From NCBI GenBank assembly GCA_025917655.1, contig CP084613.1, positions 2,296,001-2,360,000 of the forward strand: a DNA stretch of 64,000 bases, written 5' to 3'. The translations under genes were made by a program, and so were the position numbers. The DNA comes from Chlorella sorokiniana (lineage: Eukaryota > Chlorophyta > Trebouxiophyceae > Chlorellales > Chlorellaceae). The notes beneath the pieces were generated by a model. That model saw only the letters and a program-made list of their open reading frames with translations, was not told where the DNA came from and did not search any database. Shown here in pieces: positions 26,201-36,500 of the stretch. Within the stretch, counting starts at the first letter, position 1; each line of letters begins with the position of its first letter.

Positions 26201-27934
26201 GGCCCTGGACGGCACCAACCCCACCCTGCTCTACGGCTACGGCGGCTTCAACGTCAGCCTGGAGCCGGGCTTCTCGGTCAGCCGCCTCTGCTGGATGCTG
26301 GCCTTCAACGGAGTGTACGCAGGTGGGCACGCAGAGCGTGGAGGTAGGGCGGGCCGCCGCCACCAGACGCTTGAGCAGGTGACGGCTGCAACAGCCGCAT
26401 GCCGCCACCACTTGTCAACGCTCGCAGCGCCAGGGCGTTTCAGGCGGCGGCGGCAGCAGTTGCACGCTGCCACCAGCTGTCCACGGCCGCCGCGTCTGCA
26501 CCCGCCCCTGCGCCGCAGTGGCTAACCTGCGCGGCGGCGGCGAGTACGGCATCGAGTGGCGCGCCGCGGGCAGCCTGCACAACAAGCAGAACGTGTTTGA
26601 CGACTTCCAGGCCTGCGCGGAGCACCTGCACGCCGCCGGCTACAGCTCCCCCTGGCCATCCAGGGCGGCTCCAACGGCGGCCTGCTGGTGGCGGCCTGCG
26701 CCAACCAGCGCCCCGACCTCTTCCAAGCAGTGCTGGCGCAGGTGGGTGGGTGGGGGTGGTGGGCTGGGGGCTGGCTGGCCGGCGGACGATCACAGGCCAC
26801 GGTCGCCAAGCGGGCCGGCATGGCAGCAGGGCGGCGGGGGCCTGGGTGGGACGCCGTGCGGCACCCAAACCGCACCCCTTCCCCCGCTGACGCCGCAGGT
26901 GGGCGTCATGGACATGCTGCGCTTCCACAAGTGAGGCGGGGCTGAGGCTGGGGCCACCCCGCCTGCCGGCCGGCTGCCTGTTCAGCGGTGCAGCGCTGGC
27001 AGCCGCCCGCACCCGCCCTGGGCCCTGGGCCCTCCCCGCTGGCAGCCAGGCTCAGGCTGAGAGGCCCTCCCCCAACCAACCTCCCCCCGCCAGGTTCACC
27101 ATTGGCCACGCGTGGATGTCAGACTACGGCGACCCCGCCCAGGAGGCCGACTTCCGCTGCCTGCGCGCCTACTCCCCCTGCACAACGTGCGCCCGCCCCC
27201 GCGGGCACCCGCCAGTACCCCGCCTTCCTCATCACCACGGGGACCACGACGACCGCGTGGTGCCCCTGCACAGCCACAAGCTCACCGCCACCCTGCAGCA
27301 CGTGCTGGCTGGTGGGCGCCCGCTGCGCGCGTCTGGCAAGCCACGCCCGCCTGACGGGCCTCCACGCACCGCGCCCCGGCCTCGTGCATGCTCCCCATGC
27401 ACCGCGCGCATGCAGACATGCCCCCGCCCCGCCGCCGCCCCAGCAGGAACCCCCGACTCGCCGCAGCGCAACCCGCTGCTGACGCGGGTGGAGGTGCGGG
27501 CGGGGCACGGCGCGGGCAAGCCCACCTCCAAGGTCATCCAGGAGACGGCCGACGCGATGGCCTTTGCCGCGGCGTGCATTGGGGCGCGCTGGGCACACAG
27601 CGCGCACAGCACGGCGGCGCGCAAGCGGGCCAGAGTAGGAGCTGCGTGGCCTGTTGGGTGTGCAGCGCTGCCAGGCGGCCCCAGCCCCCTGCAAGCGTGC
27701 CTGTGCTGTCCGGCACACTGCTGGGCAGGCCTGCAACGGCGCGCGGTCCACTGCAACCCATCCTTCGCTGTGATTGTAAGGCCATCACAGCAAGCCTGTG
27801 GCTTGCTGTACGCTGGGCGCTGTACACTGGGCGCGACAATGCTTCGAGGCCGACTGCCTGTGTTTCACGCGCTACTTCTTCTACACGCTACATGTGGGCA
27901 GGCAGCCACCCGACGAGAGGACGCTACCGGTTGA
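23272..27934 (+). CDS. POP: prolyl oligopeptidase (S9A)
   Basis: This serine peptidase cuts peptides after proline; it has a beta-propeller and an alpha/beta-hydrolase domain. The N-terminal block is [20 protein letters not shown] (about 23605). The propeller follows over many exons, for example [20 protein letters not shown] (about 23856). The catalytic serine is in [20 protein letters not shown] (about 26660), the aspartate in [19 protein letters not shown] (about 27230, read across a frame change) and the histidine in [20 protein letters not shown] (about 27495). The ATG at 23272 gives a hydrophobic, Arg-bearing leader; a second ATG at 23344 is possible. In-exon frame changes at 26650, 27178 and 27240 each need one more C or G in a run. 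Family members end about ten residues after [10 protein letters not shown]; the frame stays open to 27934, so the true stop may be nearer 27.64 kb, before a TGTAA at 27775. Confidence 0.9.
27775..27779 (+). promoter_or_regulatory. possible TGTAA poly(A) signal of prolyl oligopeptidase
   Basis: This TGTAA lies inside the long open frame after the conserved C-terminus. It would fit the 3' end of the gene if the real stop is near 27.64 kb. Confidence 0.3.
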
Positions 27935-28002
27935 CGTGGATGTGTGCATCGGCGACAGCTGCAGGCAGCCCGGCCAGGCTGGGGCCAGCAGCAGAAGCTG
28001 CC

Positions 28003-28036
28003 ATGCAGGGGAAGCGGCAATGCAGGGGAAGCGGCA
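28003..28036 (+). repeat. two tandem 17-base units
   Basis: The unit ATGCAGGGGAAGCGGCA occurs twice without spacer in the gap between the convergent prolyl oligopeptidase and acyl-CoA oxidase genes. Confidence 0.8.
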
Positions 28037-28322
28037 AGCACGAAACTAATCAGGCTCGCGAAAAATGGGATGAAAGCTAGTCAAAACTGGGTGCAAGCCA
28101 ACCAATCACGCTACGCGCAAGGAATCCTCTGTGCAACGCAGGCTCTCTAGCACAGAAGCAAAATCCATTGCAGGAGGAGGGGCTGCAAAGAATGCGTGCC
28201 TCCAAAGAATGCATGGGGCACGGGGTGCTGCAAGATGAGCGCCGCCCCAACAAGACGGCTCTGACCTCAGCAAGCACGGAGGGCAGCAGGCTGGCAGGCT
28301 GCGCTCCAGCCACCGGCAGCGC

Positions 28323-31300
28323 TCACAGGCGGCTGCGCACCGCGGGGCTCAGCAGCGGCTCCAGCACCGGCTTCCAGGCGGGGCCCTCCTCGCTGGCGTT
28401 CAGCGGGCTGGAGCGTGCGCTGTCCAGCAAAGCCTGTTTGATGGATGTTGGGGTGTGGGGGTGTGGGTGTGGGTGTGTGTGTGTGGGGGGCGGCGGCAGG
28501 TGAGCATGCAGGGGCCATCAGGGGATTGGAGGGCAGGCCTGGCCGGTCAAGGATCAGGCAGATGGGGCAACGGGGCCGGCAAGAAGCTGCCACGGAGTCA
28601 TCCGGGCTCGCCTTGCGCTTGCACTTGCAGAAGCCCCAACCCGCCTCGCAGCGCCGCCAGGAGCACCCCCCAGCCCACCCACCTGGTACACGTTGCCATC
28701 CTTGCGCCCCAGCGCCGAGTTGAGCTGGTAGTCAGGGTAGGCAAAGGAGTCGCCCAGGGCCAGGGTGTTGGGGGCGCAGCGCGCGCCAGGCCACGCTGGG
28801 CCTCGCGCAGCATGCCAGCCTGGCGGCCTGCAGCCAAAGGGGGGGGGGGGGCGCGCAAGCAGAGGGTCAGCACACGCATTTGCGTGCCACCGCAGGCGCA
28901 GCAGCAGCAAGGGCCAGCCCGGCACACCTACGCTTGCCGCCCCCGCGCGCCCCCACTGACCAGTGCAGTAGCCTGCCTCCTGCAGGTCTCCCGCCGCATC
29001 CAGCAGCAGCGCCACGCCGTGCAGCGCCACCAGCTGGCGCAGCACGCGGGCCGTGGCCTCGCTGAGCCGCCGCTGCTCCGCCGCCGCCTCCACGCAGTCG
29101 ATGAAGTTCTCGTGCAGGTACAGCGACACGTGGGCCTGCGAAGGAACGGGGGCAGCAGAGTGAGGCTCGTGCTCAGCTGCTTCCCAGGCAAGCGCTTTCA
29201 GCCCGACCCCGCAGCTCGCTGCAGCAGGCCAGGGGTTGCCGGGAGCCCTCCACACAGGTGGCCCCCAGCAGCGGCCCTGGCTGCGCATCAGCGGGCACCC
29301 ACCCGCGCCGCGCGGATCAGGTCCACGGTCGACCCGTTCCACGCCTCGCCCTCAAACGACACGCGGCCGCCGCCCGCCGCCGCCAGAACGCGCGTCGCCT
29401 GCGCCGCCAGCTGCGCCGCCACGGCCGTCAGCGCGGCGCGTTGGTGCGCGGGGCTGCGCCAGTCCTCGGGGAGGCCACGCCGCAGCGGGCGCCCGCTGCA
29501 GCCGTGTCGGCCAGGTAGCGCGCGGACCCGGAGAGGGGCTTGCCGGCCTGCACCGCCAGCACGTTCTTGACCAGGTACCGCGCGGTCTGCAGGTACATCA
29601 CGCTGTTGTCGCCCTCCCAGGTGCAGTTCTGCGGCGCGGGCACAGGGGGAGGGGTGTGGCGGCGCTGGGGAGGCGGGACGGCGGGGCAAGCGGACGCGAG
29701 GGGGACGCCGGGGAACGGCAGCTGGCTGGTGGCCCGCCCCGTTGTGCCGCCCCTTTGGGCCTGCACACCCAGTCTGGTTGGGACCAACTGGCCGATGTCA
29801 GAGGGCCCACACACGCAGCCCCCACACACACACACCTGCACGTACGAGTTGAACAGGGTGGGCAGGCCGGAGGCCAGCATGTAGCCGTGGCCGCCGCACT
29901 GGCGGCGGCAGGCCTCGATGCCCGCGGCGGTGATGTCGGTGCAAAGGGCCTTGAGGCCGGAGGACAGCGCGTGCAGCTCGGGCAGCACGGCAAAGTCGCC
30001 GCGCGCGGGCGGCGTCAAAGCTGTTGTACATGTCCATCATGGAGCGGCCCTGCGGGGGTGGAGGCGGCCGGAGGGGTAAGGGGAGGTCACAAAGGGAGCC
30101 GGGGGGGAAAGCGGGCCAAGGCGATGGGCGCAAGGGGCGTGAAACTGGCAAGGGTTGTGGGGCGGCGCGCCACCAGCCTGGGATGCGGGCCAGTGGTGCT
30201 GCCGATCCTGCTCTCTGTGAAGCTGCTGCAAGAGCTGACACGCTCCCTGCCCCCTCCACAAAACACCCACCCACCCACCCACCATGAAGACGAGGGCGTA
30301 GGCGCGCGCCATCAGCGGCAGCAGCGCCTGCGTCACGTTGTCATAGTCCAGCACCTGCACCTCCGCCTCGCCCAGCCGCGGCGCAGTCTGCCGCCGCACG
30401 GCCGTGTAGCGCGTGGCGATGGTCACCGCGCGGCCTGGAGGGGGGTTGGCGTGCACACGCACGGTTTGCAGGCGTGGAGAGAGCATGAAGGCTTGCACCG
30501 CACTTGATAGACCCGCCCCGCCCGTCCGCTCCCCCCTTTGCGCCCCCAGTGCTCACTCAGGAAGTCGCCGGAGTCGCGCACGATGGTGGCCCGCACATAC
30601 ACCATGGTGGCGCTGAGAAGATGGGGGGCGGGGGTGGGTGGGTGGGTGGGTGGTGGGGGCGCGAGGGCAGGCAGCGTGGACAGGCAGGCAGCATAGTGGT
30701 TGAGGGCGGTGGAGGCGATGCGGGAGCCAGCAACCGCAGCCACTGAGGTGGGCAGGAGCCGCGCGCCGCGCTTACTAGCTGGCCTTCTGGTTGTCGGGGG
30801 CGGCGGCACGTACTGCCCCTCCTCGGTGACCTGGGCGAAGCGCATGAGCATGGCGTCGCGCGGGATGCGCACGTGGTCCAGGGCCAGGAAGCCGTTGTCC
30901 ACGGCATTGAAGCTGCGCAAGTTTGGGCGGGGGGCGCGGGGGGGGGGGGGCAAAGACATGGATACTTGGTCGCCGGGGCACTGTTGTCCGGGCGGCAGCA
31001 CGCAACCCGCTCCTTCCCGCCACCGCTGCATGGCCAGCGGCATGCCCACCCCATCTTGGGGCCAATGTCGCCCACGGTCACGCCCGGCAGCGGCAGGTGG
31101 GTGTCCAGGTCGCGGATTTGCACCACAAAGGCGTGCGGCCCGTAGTCACGCCCCTTCACAAACAGACGAGCCATGAGCACCACCTGCGCAGCGCAGAATG
31201 CCGGCGGTGCGGGGGGTGAGCGGGGGTGAGCATGTGAGCCGCAGCAGGGGCAGCGCGCAGCAAGCGGCCAGGCTGGCGTGGCAGATGGTGCAAGCAGTGG

Positions 31301-32501
31301 GCCAGCACGCAACAGCGCGCGTGCACAGCACTGAGTGAGCTTGCTCACATGCGTGGATGTCTTTCCCAGGCCGCCAGGCCACCACTTGATGGCCGACAGG
31401 CTGCAGCAACGGGACGACGACGGGGCACGGCTTACACCAGAAGGGTGGGCGAGCTGCGCCAGGTGCATGCCCCCGGTGCCCACATGCCCCCAGGCCGTGA
31501 GCGCGCGGCGCCCCCACCCACCAGGGCGAGTGCACCACAAACTCGCGCGCCGCCTCGTCATACACGGCCACCGTCTGCAGGCCGCGCACAAAGGTGCCGT
31601 GGCCCAGCTCCGTCTGGGCGTAGGTGCCAATGATCTGGGGGGGGCAGTGGGCGGTTGATGTGGCCGGGAGGCCACATGGGGGCCAGGCCAATCCTGCCGG
31701 GCACGGGCCTGGGTTCGCACCTGCAGGCGGTTGCACAGCGGCATCCACTTGGCCTGCTGCTCCGGCGTGCCCTGGCTGAGGATGGTGGGTATGAACCTGC
31801 AGGGGAGGGAGCTCGCGGGGGTGGTGGCAGGGGGCACAAGCTCACGCACGCAGCTCACGCACGCGCAGCCAGCGCTCGTCGCAGCTGGGTGCCGTCACGC
31901 GGGCTGGCTGCTGTGGCCAGAGCGCGCGCTGCCGCCCCCGGCTCACATGCCGATGTGCAGCTCCAGGCCTCCGGGGAAGTAGGCCAGGGAGCGCATGGCG
32001 ATGCCGTCCTCCAGGGACAGCCGCTGGTCGCGCATCGTGCGCCACATGCCCACCATGGCCTTCAGCCCAGCCACATACTCCTGCTCCCGGGTGAGGAAGT
32101 AGCGGTGCGTCTTGTCGCCCCAAGGCTGCGACTGCAGCAGCTGCACAAGCTCATCCCTGCACCGCAGAAAGATCGTGACTGCCGCTTGAAGTCAGCGCGC
32201 GTGTGGCAGGCGCAGCAGGGGACCCAGGCCGCCGCCGCAGAGAGGATGGCCGGAGGGGCCGCCAGCGTCACCCTATGGTGACATCACACGGCGCCCCACA
32301 CGGTGCAGCGTACCTGCGCTTGAGGTTGTCTTCTCCATCATGAAGAAACACGGCCAGCTCTTCGCTGGAGAAGGTGGCTTTCCGTCGTTCCGCAGCCGCG
32401 TCCTCGACGGGGTCCCTGGCGCCTTTCAACACATCCCGACATGGTCCCTCAATGAGAACTTTGGTGCTTGAGTCCGCCGTGTGGCGCTGGGTTTGCGCCA
32501 T
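28323..32501 (-). CDS. ACX: peroxisomal acyl-CoA oxidase with C-terminal SRL
   Basis: Acyl-CoA oxidase does the first step of peroxisomal beta-oxidation, making trans-2-enoyl-CoA and H2O2 with FAD. From the ATG at 32499-32501 the exons show [20 protein letters not shown] (about 32110), [20 protein letters not shown] (about 31625), [14 protein letters not shown] (about 31380), [20 protein letters not shown] (about 31120), the C-terminal helices with [20 protein letters not shown] (about 29910), and [20 protein letters not shown] (about 29620), whose Glu is the catalytic base. The last exon, after a (TG)-rich intron, ends AVRSRL and stop at 28323-28325; SRL is a peroxisomal PTS1-type tripeptide. 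A frame change near 29490-29510 and others at C/G runs are probably sequence errors. It is divergent from the MAP kinase gene, 420 bases apart. Confidence 0.93.
28452..28490 (+). repeat. GT/GGGT run in acyl-CoA oxidase intron
   Basis: An imperfect GGGTGTGGGTGTGTGTG run lies in the last intron of the acyl-CoA oxidase gene, read there as CA/CCC on the coding strand. Confidence 0.8.
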
Positions 32502-32922
32502 GCTTCCGGCGGTGTCGGGGTAAACGGAAAATACAGCCCGATACTTGCGGACCGCCAATGCCTGGATATAGATCTGTGCGGCTGTGAAGCTACGTAAGGT
32601 TTGCTTGCAGGAAACGGAGGTACACTGCAAGTACTGCGAAATTGAAGAAGAGCGAAACATGCGACGGACACGGCCACCGTCCGCCGCGGACCCCTATAAG
32701 TCACTTTTAATAGAGATATCGGAGCAGCTGACACTTTCTGTTTCAGTTTTGCACGTAGCGCAGTCAGCCGAGGGACCGTCGCGCGCAGTTTCGCCCTAAG
32801 TAGGCGTTCCGCTGCAAACAATTCGTTGGTCTCACACGTCACGGCGCAAGCAACAAGCGGCAGGCAGGCCAACCGCTTTTGAGTGACTGGCAGGCTGTGC
32901 TGGGGCAGAGGGAGCCAGCAGA
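32502..32922. other. divergent promoter region, acyl-CoA oxidase / MAP kinase
   Basis: The 420-base gap between opposed start codons serves both genes. It is AT-richer than the flanks. A TATA-like CTATAAG is at 32694-32700 on the plus strand, about 225 bases before the kinase ATG. Confidence 0.5.
32694..32700 (+). promoter_or_regulatory. TATA-like box for MAP kinase gene
   Basis: CCCCTATAAGTC stands out in GC-rich sequence upstream of the kinase. It would give a 5' UTR near 200 bases. No other support. Confidence 0.3.
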
Positions 32923-34964
32923 ATGTCAGAAGAGATCGACAAGCACGTGCTGAAGAAGTATGAAGTGCAGCAGCGTCTCGGCAAGGGGGTGAGTCCCCCT
33001 GGCTGCTGTCGATGTCGGCTGCTGTTGTTGTGCCGCGATGGTGGACCTCCCTTTCGTGGGTTGGAGTGCTTCGTTGAAGCATTTATCTCCTGACCTGCAG
33101 GCGTATGGTATTGTGTGGAAAGCTATCGATAAGAAGACAAAGGAGACGGTAGCTCTAAAGAAGATCTTTGATGCGTTTCAGAACGCCACCGACGCTCAGG
33201 TGCGGCGGTTGCAGCGGCGGGCCATCGCTGAGTCATCATGCCTCTCTGACTGCATTGACCTCTACATGGTTGCTGCAGCGCACCTTTCGGGAAATTATGT
33301 TCCTGCAAGAGCTTAACAACCACGAGAACATCATCCGGCTGCTGAACGTGCTCAAAGCAGACAACGACCGGTGCGGAGCAGTTCACATGCCCAGCCAGCA
33401 GCTGCTCTCGCTGAACGCCTTTGTTGAGCGCTTGGTCCACGCACAGCATTCCTTTTCGTTTTTCGAAGGATCCAGCATGTCTGCACAACCTTTCCTGCCG
33501 CAGCGACATCTACCTGGTGTTTGAGTACATGGAGACGGACCTGCATGCCGTCATCCGTGCCAACATCCTGGAGGAGGTGCACAAGCAGTACATCATGTAC
33601 CAGATCTTCCGCTCCCTCAAGTACATGCACTCAGCACAGCTCCTGCACAGAGACATCAAGGTTCGAGCAACATGGCTGCAACATGTGGCGCTGCAAGGAG
33701 GTGGCCGCCCTCACCCTTTCCTTTCAACCGCCCTGCTGACCTGGCCCCTCTTGGCCTGTGCGTGCAGCCCAGCAACGTGCTGCTCAACAGCGAGTGCCAG
33801 GTGAAGATGGCGGACTTTGGGCTGGCACGCTCAGTGGCGCAGCTGCAGAGCGAGGAGGGCAACCCGGTGCTGACCGATTACGTGGCGACACGCTGGTACC
33901 GCGCCCCCGAGATCCTGCTCTCATCTCACCGCTACACATACGGCGTGGACATGTGGGCCTGCGGTGCGTGGCCAGGGATGAGGCAGTCGTAGCGGGGCTG
34001 GCGTCAGCACTGCCCAATGCAGCAGCGCGCTGGTCACCGGCGTGCTGCCACAGCAGAGGCACGGCGTGGTTCCGCTGTGCTGAGCATGTCTTGCGCCCGC
34101 CCCCCCCTCCCTTGGGTCCCGCACAGGCTGCATCCTTGGCGAGCTGATCAACGGCAAGCCCATCTTCCCGGGCACCTCCACCATGAACCAGCTGGACCGC
34201 GTGCTGGAGGTGACGGGCAGGCCCTCGCCCCAGGACATCGAGTCCATACAGTCGCCGTTTGCGGGTGGGCCGCGCACGACGCAGCCTTGCTGGGCAGCCT
34301 CTCATCTTGCAACGCTGCTGAGGTGGCCCTTGCAGGCCACTAAACTGCAAGCGCCCGGCCTTCCCCCTCTCCCTGCAGCCACGATGCTGGAGTCGATGCG
34401 TGCACCTCCCACGCCGCGCCTGGAGGCCACTTTTCCCTCAGCCTCGCCCGAGGCTTTGGATTTGCTGCGGCGTCTGCTGCACTTCAACCCCGACAAGCGC
34501 ATCTCGCCGGAGGAGGCGCTGCGCCACCCCTTCTGCGCACAGTTCCACAACCCGCAGGATGAGCCGGTGGCGCTCTGCACCATCACGATCCCCATTGACG
34601 ACAACACCAAGGTGGGTGACGCGCCTGCCCAGCTTGGCTGCAGGCAGGCGAGGGCGCGGCGGGTGCGGGGCAGCTGGCGCCACGAGGGCTTGCCCCAATC
34701 TTGTCACTGCAAACCCTAACAATAAAAACATACGGAATCCCCCTCCTGGATGCGCAGTACTCCATTGGCGAGTACCGCGACCGCCTGTACATGGAGATTG
34801 TGAAGCGCAAGAAGGAGCTGCGCAAGGCGCAGAAGGAGCGCGAGGCGGCGAGGGCGGCTGCTCGGCCAAAGAGCCGCAGCGCGTCGTACCACAGCAGCTC
34901 GGGCGGAACCAGCGCCTATGGCGCCAGCGCATACACGCACGCCGCAGCAGCTGTGCGGCATTGA
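32923..34964 (+). CDS. MAPK15: ERK7/MAPK15-type MAP kinase with TDY activation loop
   Basis: This Ser/Thr kinase is closest in pattern to ERK7/8 (MAPK15), an atypical MAP kinase tied to cilia, autophagy and secretion in other eukaryotes. The N-terminus [11 protein letters not shown] joins by splicing to [20 protein letters not shown] (about 33100), with ATP lysine in VALKK. Then come [13 protein letters not shown], the catalytic LLHRDIKPSNVLL (spliced, 33645-33785), MADFGLARS (about 33808) and the activation loop [14 protein letters not shown] (about 33870). [28 protein letters not shown] (about 34172) and [19 protein letters not shown] (about 34445) are MAPK15-like. It lacks the long Pro-rich tail of animal ERK7 and ends in a basic [20 protein letters not shown] stretch and a Ser/Ala tail. 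The ATG at 32923 follows in-frame with the kinase start. Introns are GT-AG. Confidence 0.93.
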
Positions 34965-35022
34965 CGGAGTGGCGTCAGTTCTCCCTTGCGGCTAGCCTCC
35001 TGGTCCTTATCCCTTGGGGTTA

Positions 35023-35027
35023 TTACA
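35023..35027 (-). promoter_or_regulatory. TGTAA poly(A) signal of tubulin cofactor A
   Basis: TGTAA on the minus strand lies 80 bases behind the TBCA stop. Confidence 0.55.
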
Positions 35028-35106
35028 GCAATATCTTTGCTTTTTGCAGCATGCTATTCATTGATCCCTTCCTCCGCAGTTCTCCCTTTCCCCTGCATAG
35101 CCTCCC

Positions 35107-35722
35107 TCACGTGAAGAGTTGTTGCGCCGCCAGCACTTGCTCTTCTGCAGCCGACAGCTCTTCGCTGCCTGCCAAGCTGCCACTGCATTCCTCCTGTACC
35201 AGGCGGTGCAAGAACGGAGGCGTTGCCCATTCCGCCTGGGATGCGTAATCCCCGTAGCATTGTGACTGAACCAAAACCATGCAGGAAGGCATCTTGCTGG
35301 AACAGAAGCGGTGCGGCGTCACCCAGTCTTTTCCTCACCACAACGCCCTGCAGTTCTCGCAGCGCATCTTCGAGGCGCTGGCGTGTGTCGGGCAGCATGG
35401 CACTGGACTCTGCCAAGATGTTCTCCTGCACACAGGCCAGCATCGAGCTGCCTGAGATCTGTGCTGGGATGTCAGGCATGCACGCAGTTGCATGCTGGCA
35501 GATGCCGAATTCAAGTGCACACCAGCAATTGCACGTGTTCGCTGTTGTGTGAACGTTGCTCACCGCATACTTGATGTCATGCAAGTCTGCACCTTCATCT
35601 TTGAGCTTCTGCACCTTGGCGCTCTCCGCCTCCACCTCTGCAGCGTACATCTCCAACTCCTTGCGCAGCCTCTTCACCACGCCGGTCTTCACCTTCAGCG
35701 TGCGCTTGTCGGCGTCCGACAT
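35107..35722 (-). CDS. TBCA: tubulin-folding cofactor A
   Basis: TBCA is a small three-helix chaperone that holds beta-tubulin on its way to the alpha/beta dimer. Three exons splice cleanly in phase 0: 35722-35564, 35425-35339 and 35193-35107, giving 110 residues, the usual family length. Visible blocks are LKVKTGVVKRLRKELEMYAA (exon 1; compare the family IKTGVVKRL), ENILAESSAMLPDTRQRLED (exon 2) and EELSAAEEQVLAAQQLFT (exon 3). The ATG at 35722 (MSDADKR) fits the family start; an in-frame ATG 30 bases upstream would add ten residues. Heptad hydrophobics support the helices. It converges with the MAP kinase gene. Confidence 0.93.
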
Positions 35723-36500
35723 TGCTGCTGCAGGTTCATGCCCATCCATCAAGGTTATGTTGGCTTCAGTGGCACCGGGGCTGCCAACCTCTTTTGCCGC
35801 TCATCAAGTGCAGCGGCAGCGACGGCAGCAGAGCGTTGGCAGCAGCGTGTGCAATCGGGCGCTGACAAGCGCACAATCACACCGCAGACTGGACTGCGAA
35901 CGCAGAGGATGCACAAAGCCAGCCAGCAGCAAAGAATTCGCCAGGTTTTCCTTTTTATGGGGAACTTGCCTGGCTGTCCCTTTCCTTGCTCCTCCAACTT
36001 TGTGTTAGACTCACAGGCAGGGAAGTAGTGTGCAAAGCGAAGGAGCCGAAACTCGCTTGATCAGATTGAAGGCGGGATGCGGCAGTCGACGGGCGTTGGC
36101 AGGCTATGTTTCTGTTTATTGAAGATGACCGCGGATAGACAACGCCACTCGGATTGCTTGCCAGGTCAACCTTGCAAGACGCCACTGGTGGCTCAGTACG
36201 CAGCGCATTCAAGCGAACTGTTGCAATCATTTACAGGTTGAGAGGCAGAAAAGGTCAAGACAATGCAACCTAGGAAATTCAAGGGGAAATAAATTGTACA
36301 ATGAGAAGAGTAAGGTAGAAACATGGTGTATATGCACATCTGTGTTGGTGCGCATGATGTGGTGAGCACGCAGCGCAGGGCCCAGCGGCTCAGTCGGCTC
36401 CTGTCAGCGGCCACACACCGTGCTGGCCAGGCTGCTATCGCTCACCTTATCCGCTGGTGACTGGCATTCAACATCCTCAAGTCCAAGCTGAGCCTCCGCC
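35723..36500. other. intergenic: TBCA promoter and phosphatase 3' region
   Basis: This 780-base gap holds the upstream region of TBCA and the 3' end of the phosphatase gene, both on the minus strand. A TGTAA for the phosphatase is at 36231-36235. I see no gene or repeat. Confidence 0.5.
36231..36235 (-). promoter_or_regulatory. TGTAA poly(A) signal of PP1-like phosphatase
   Basis: TGTAA on the minus strand lies 266 bases behind the preferred phosphatase stop at 36501. Confidence 0.4.
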
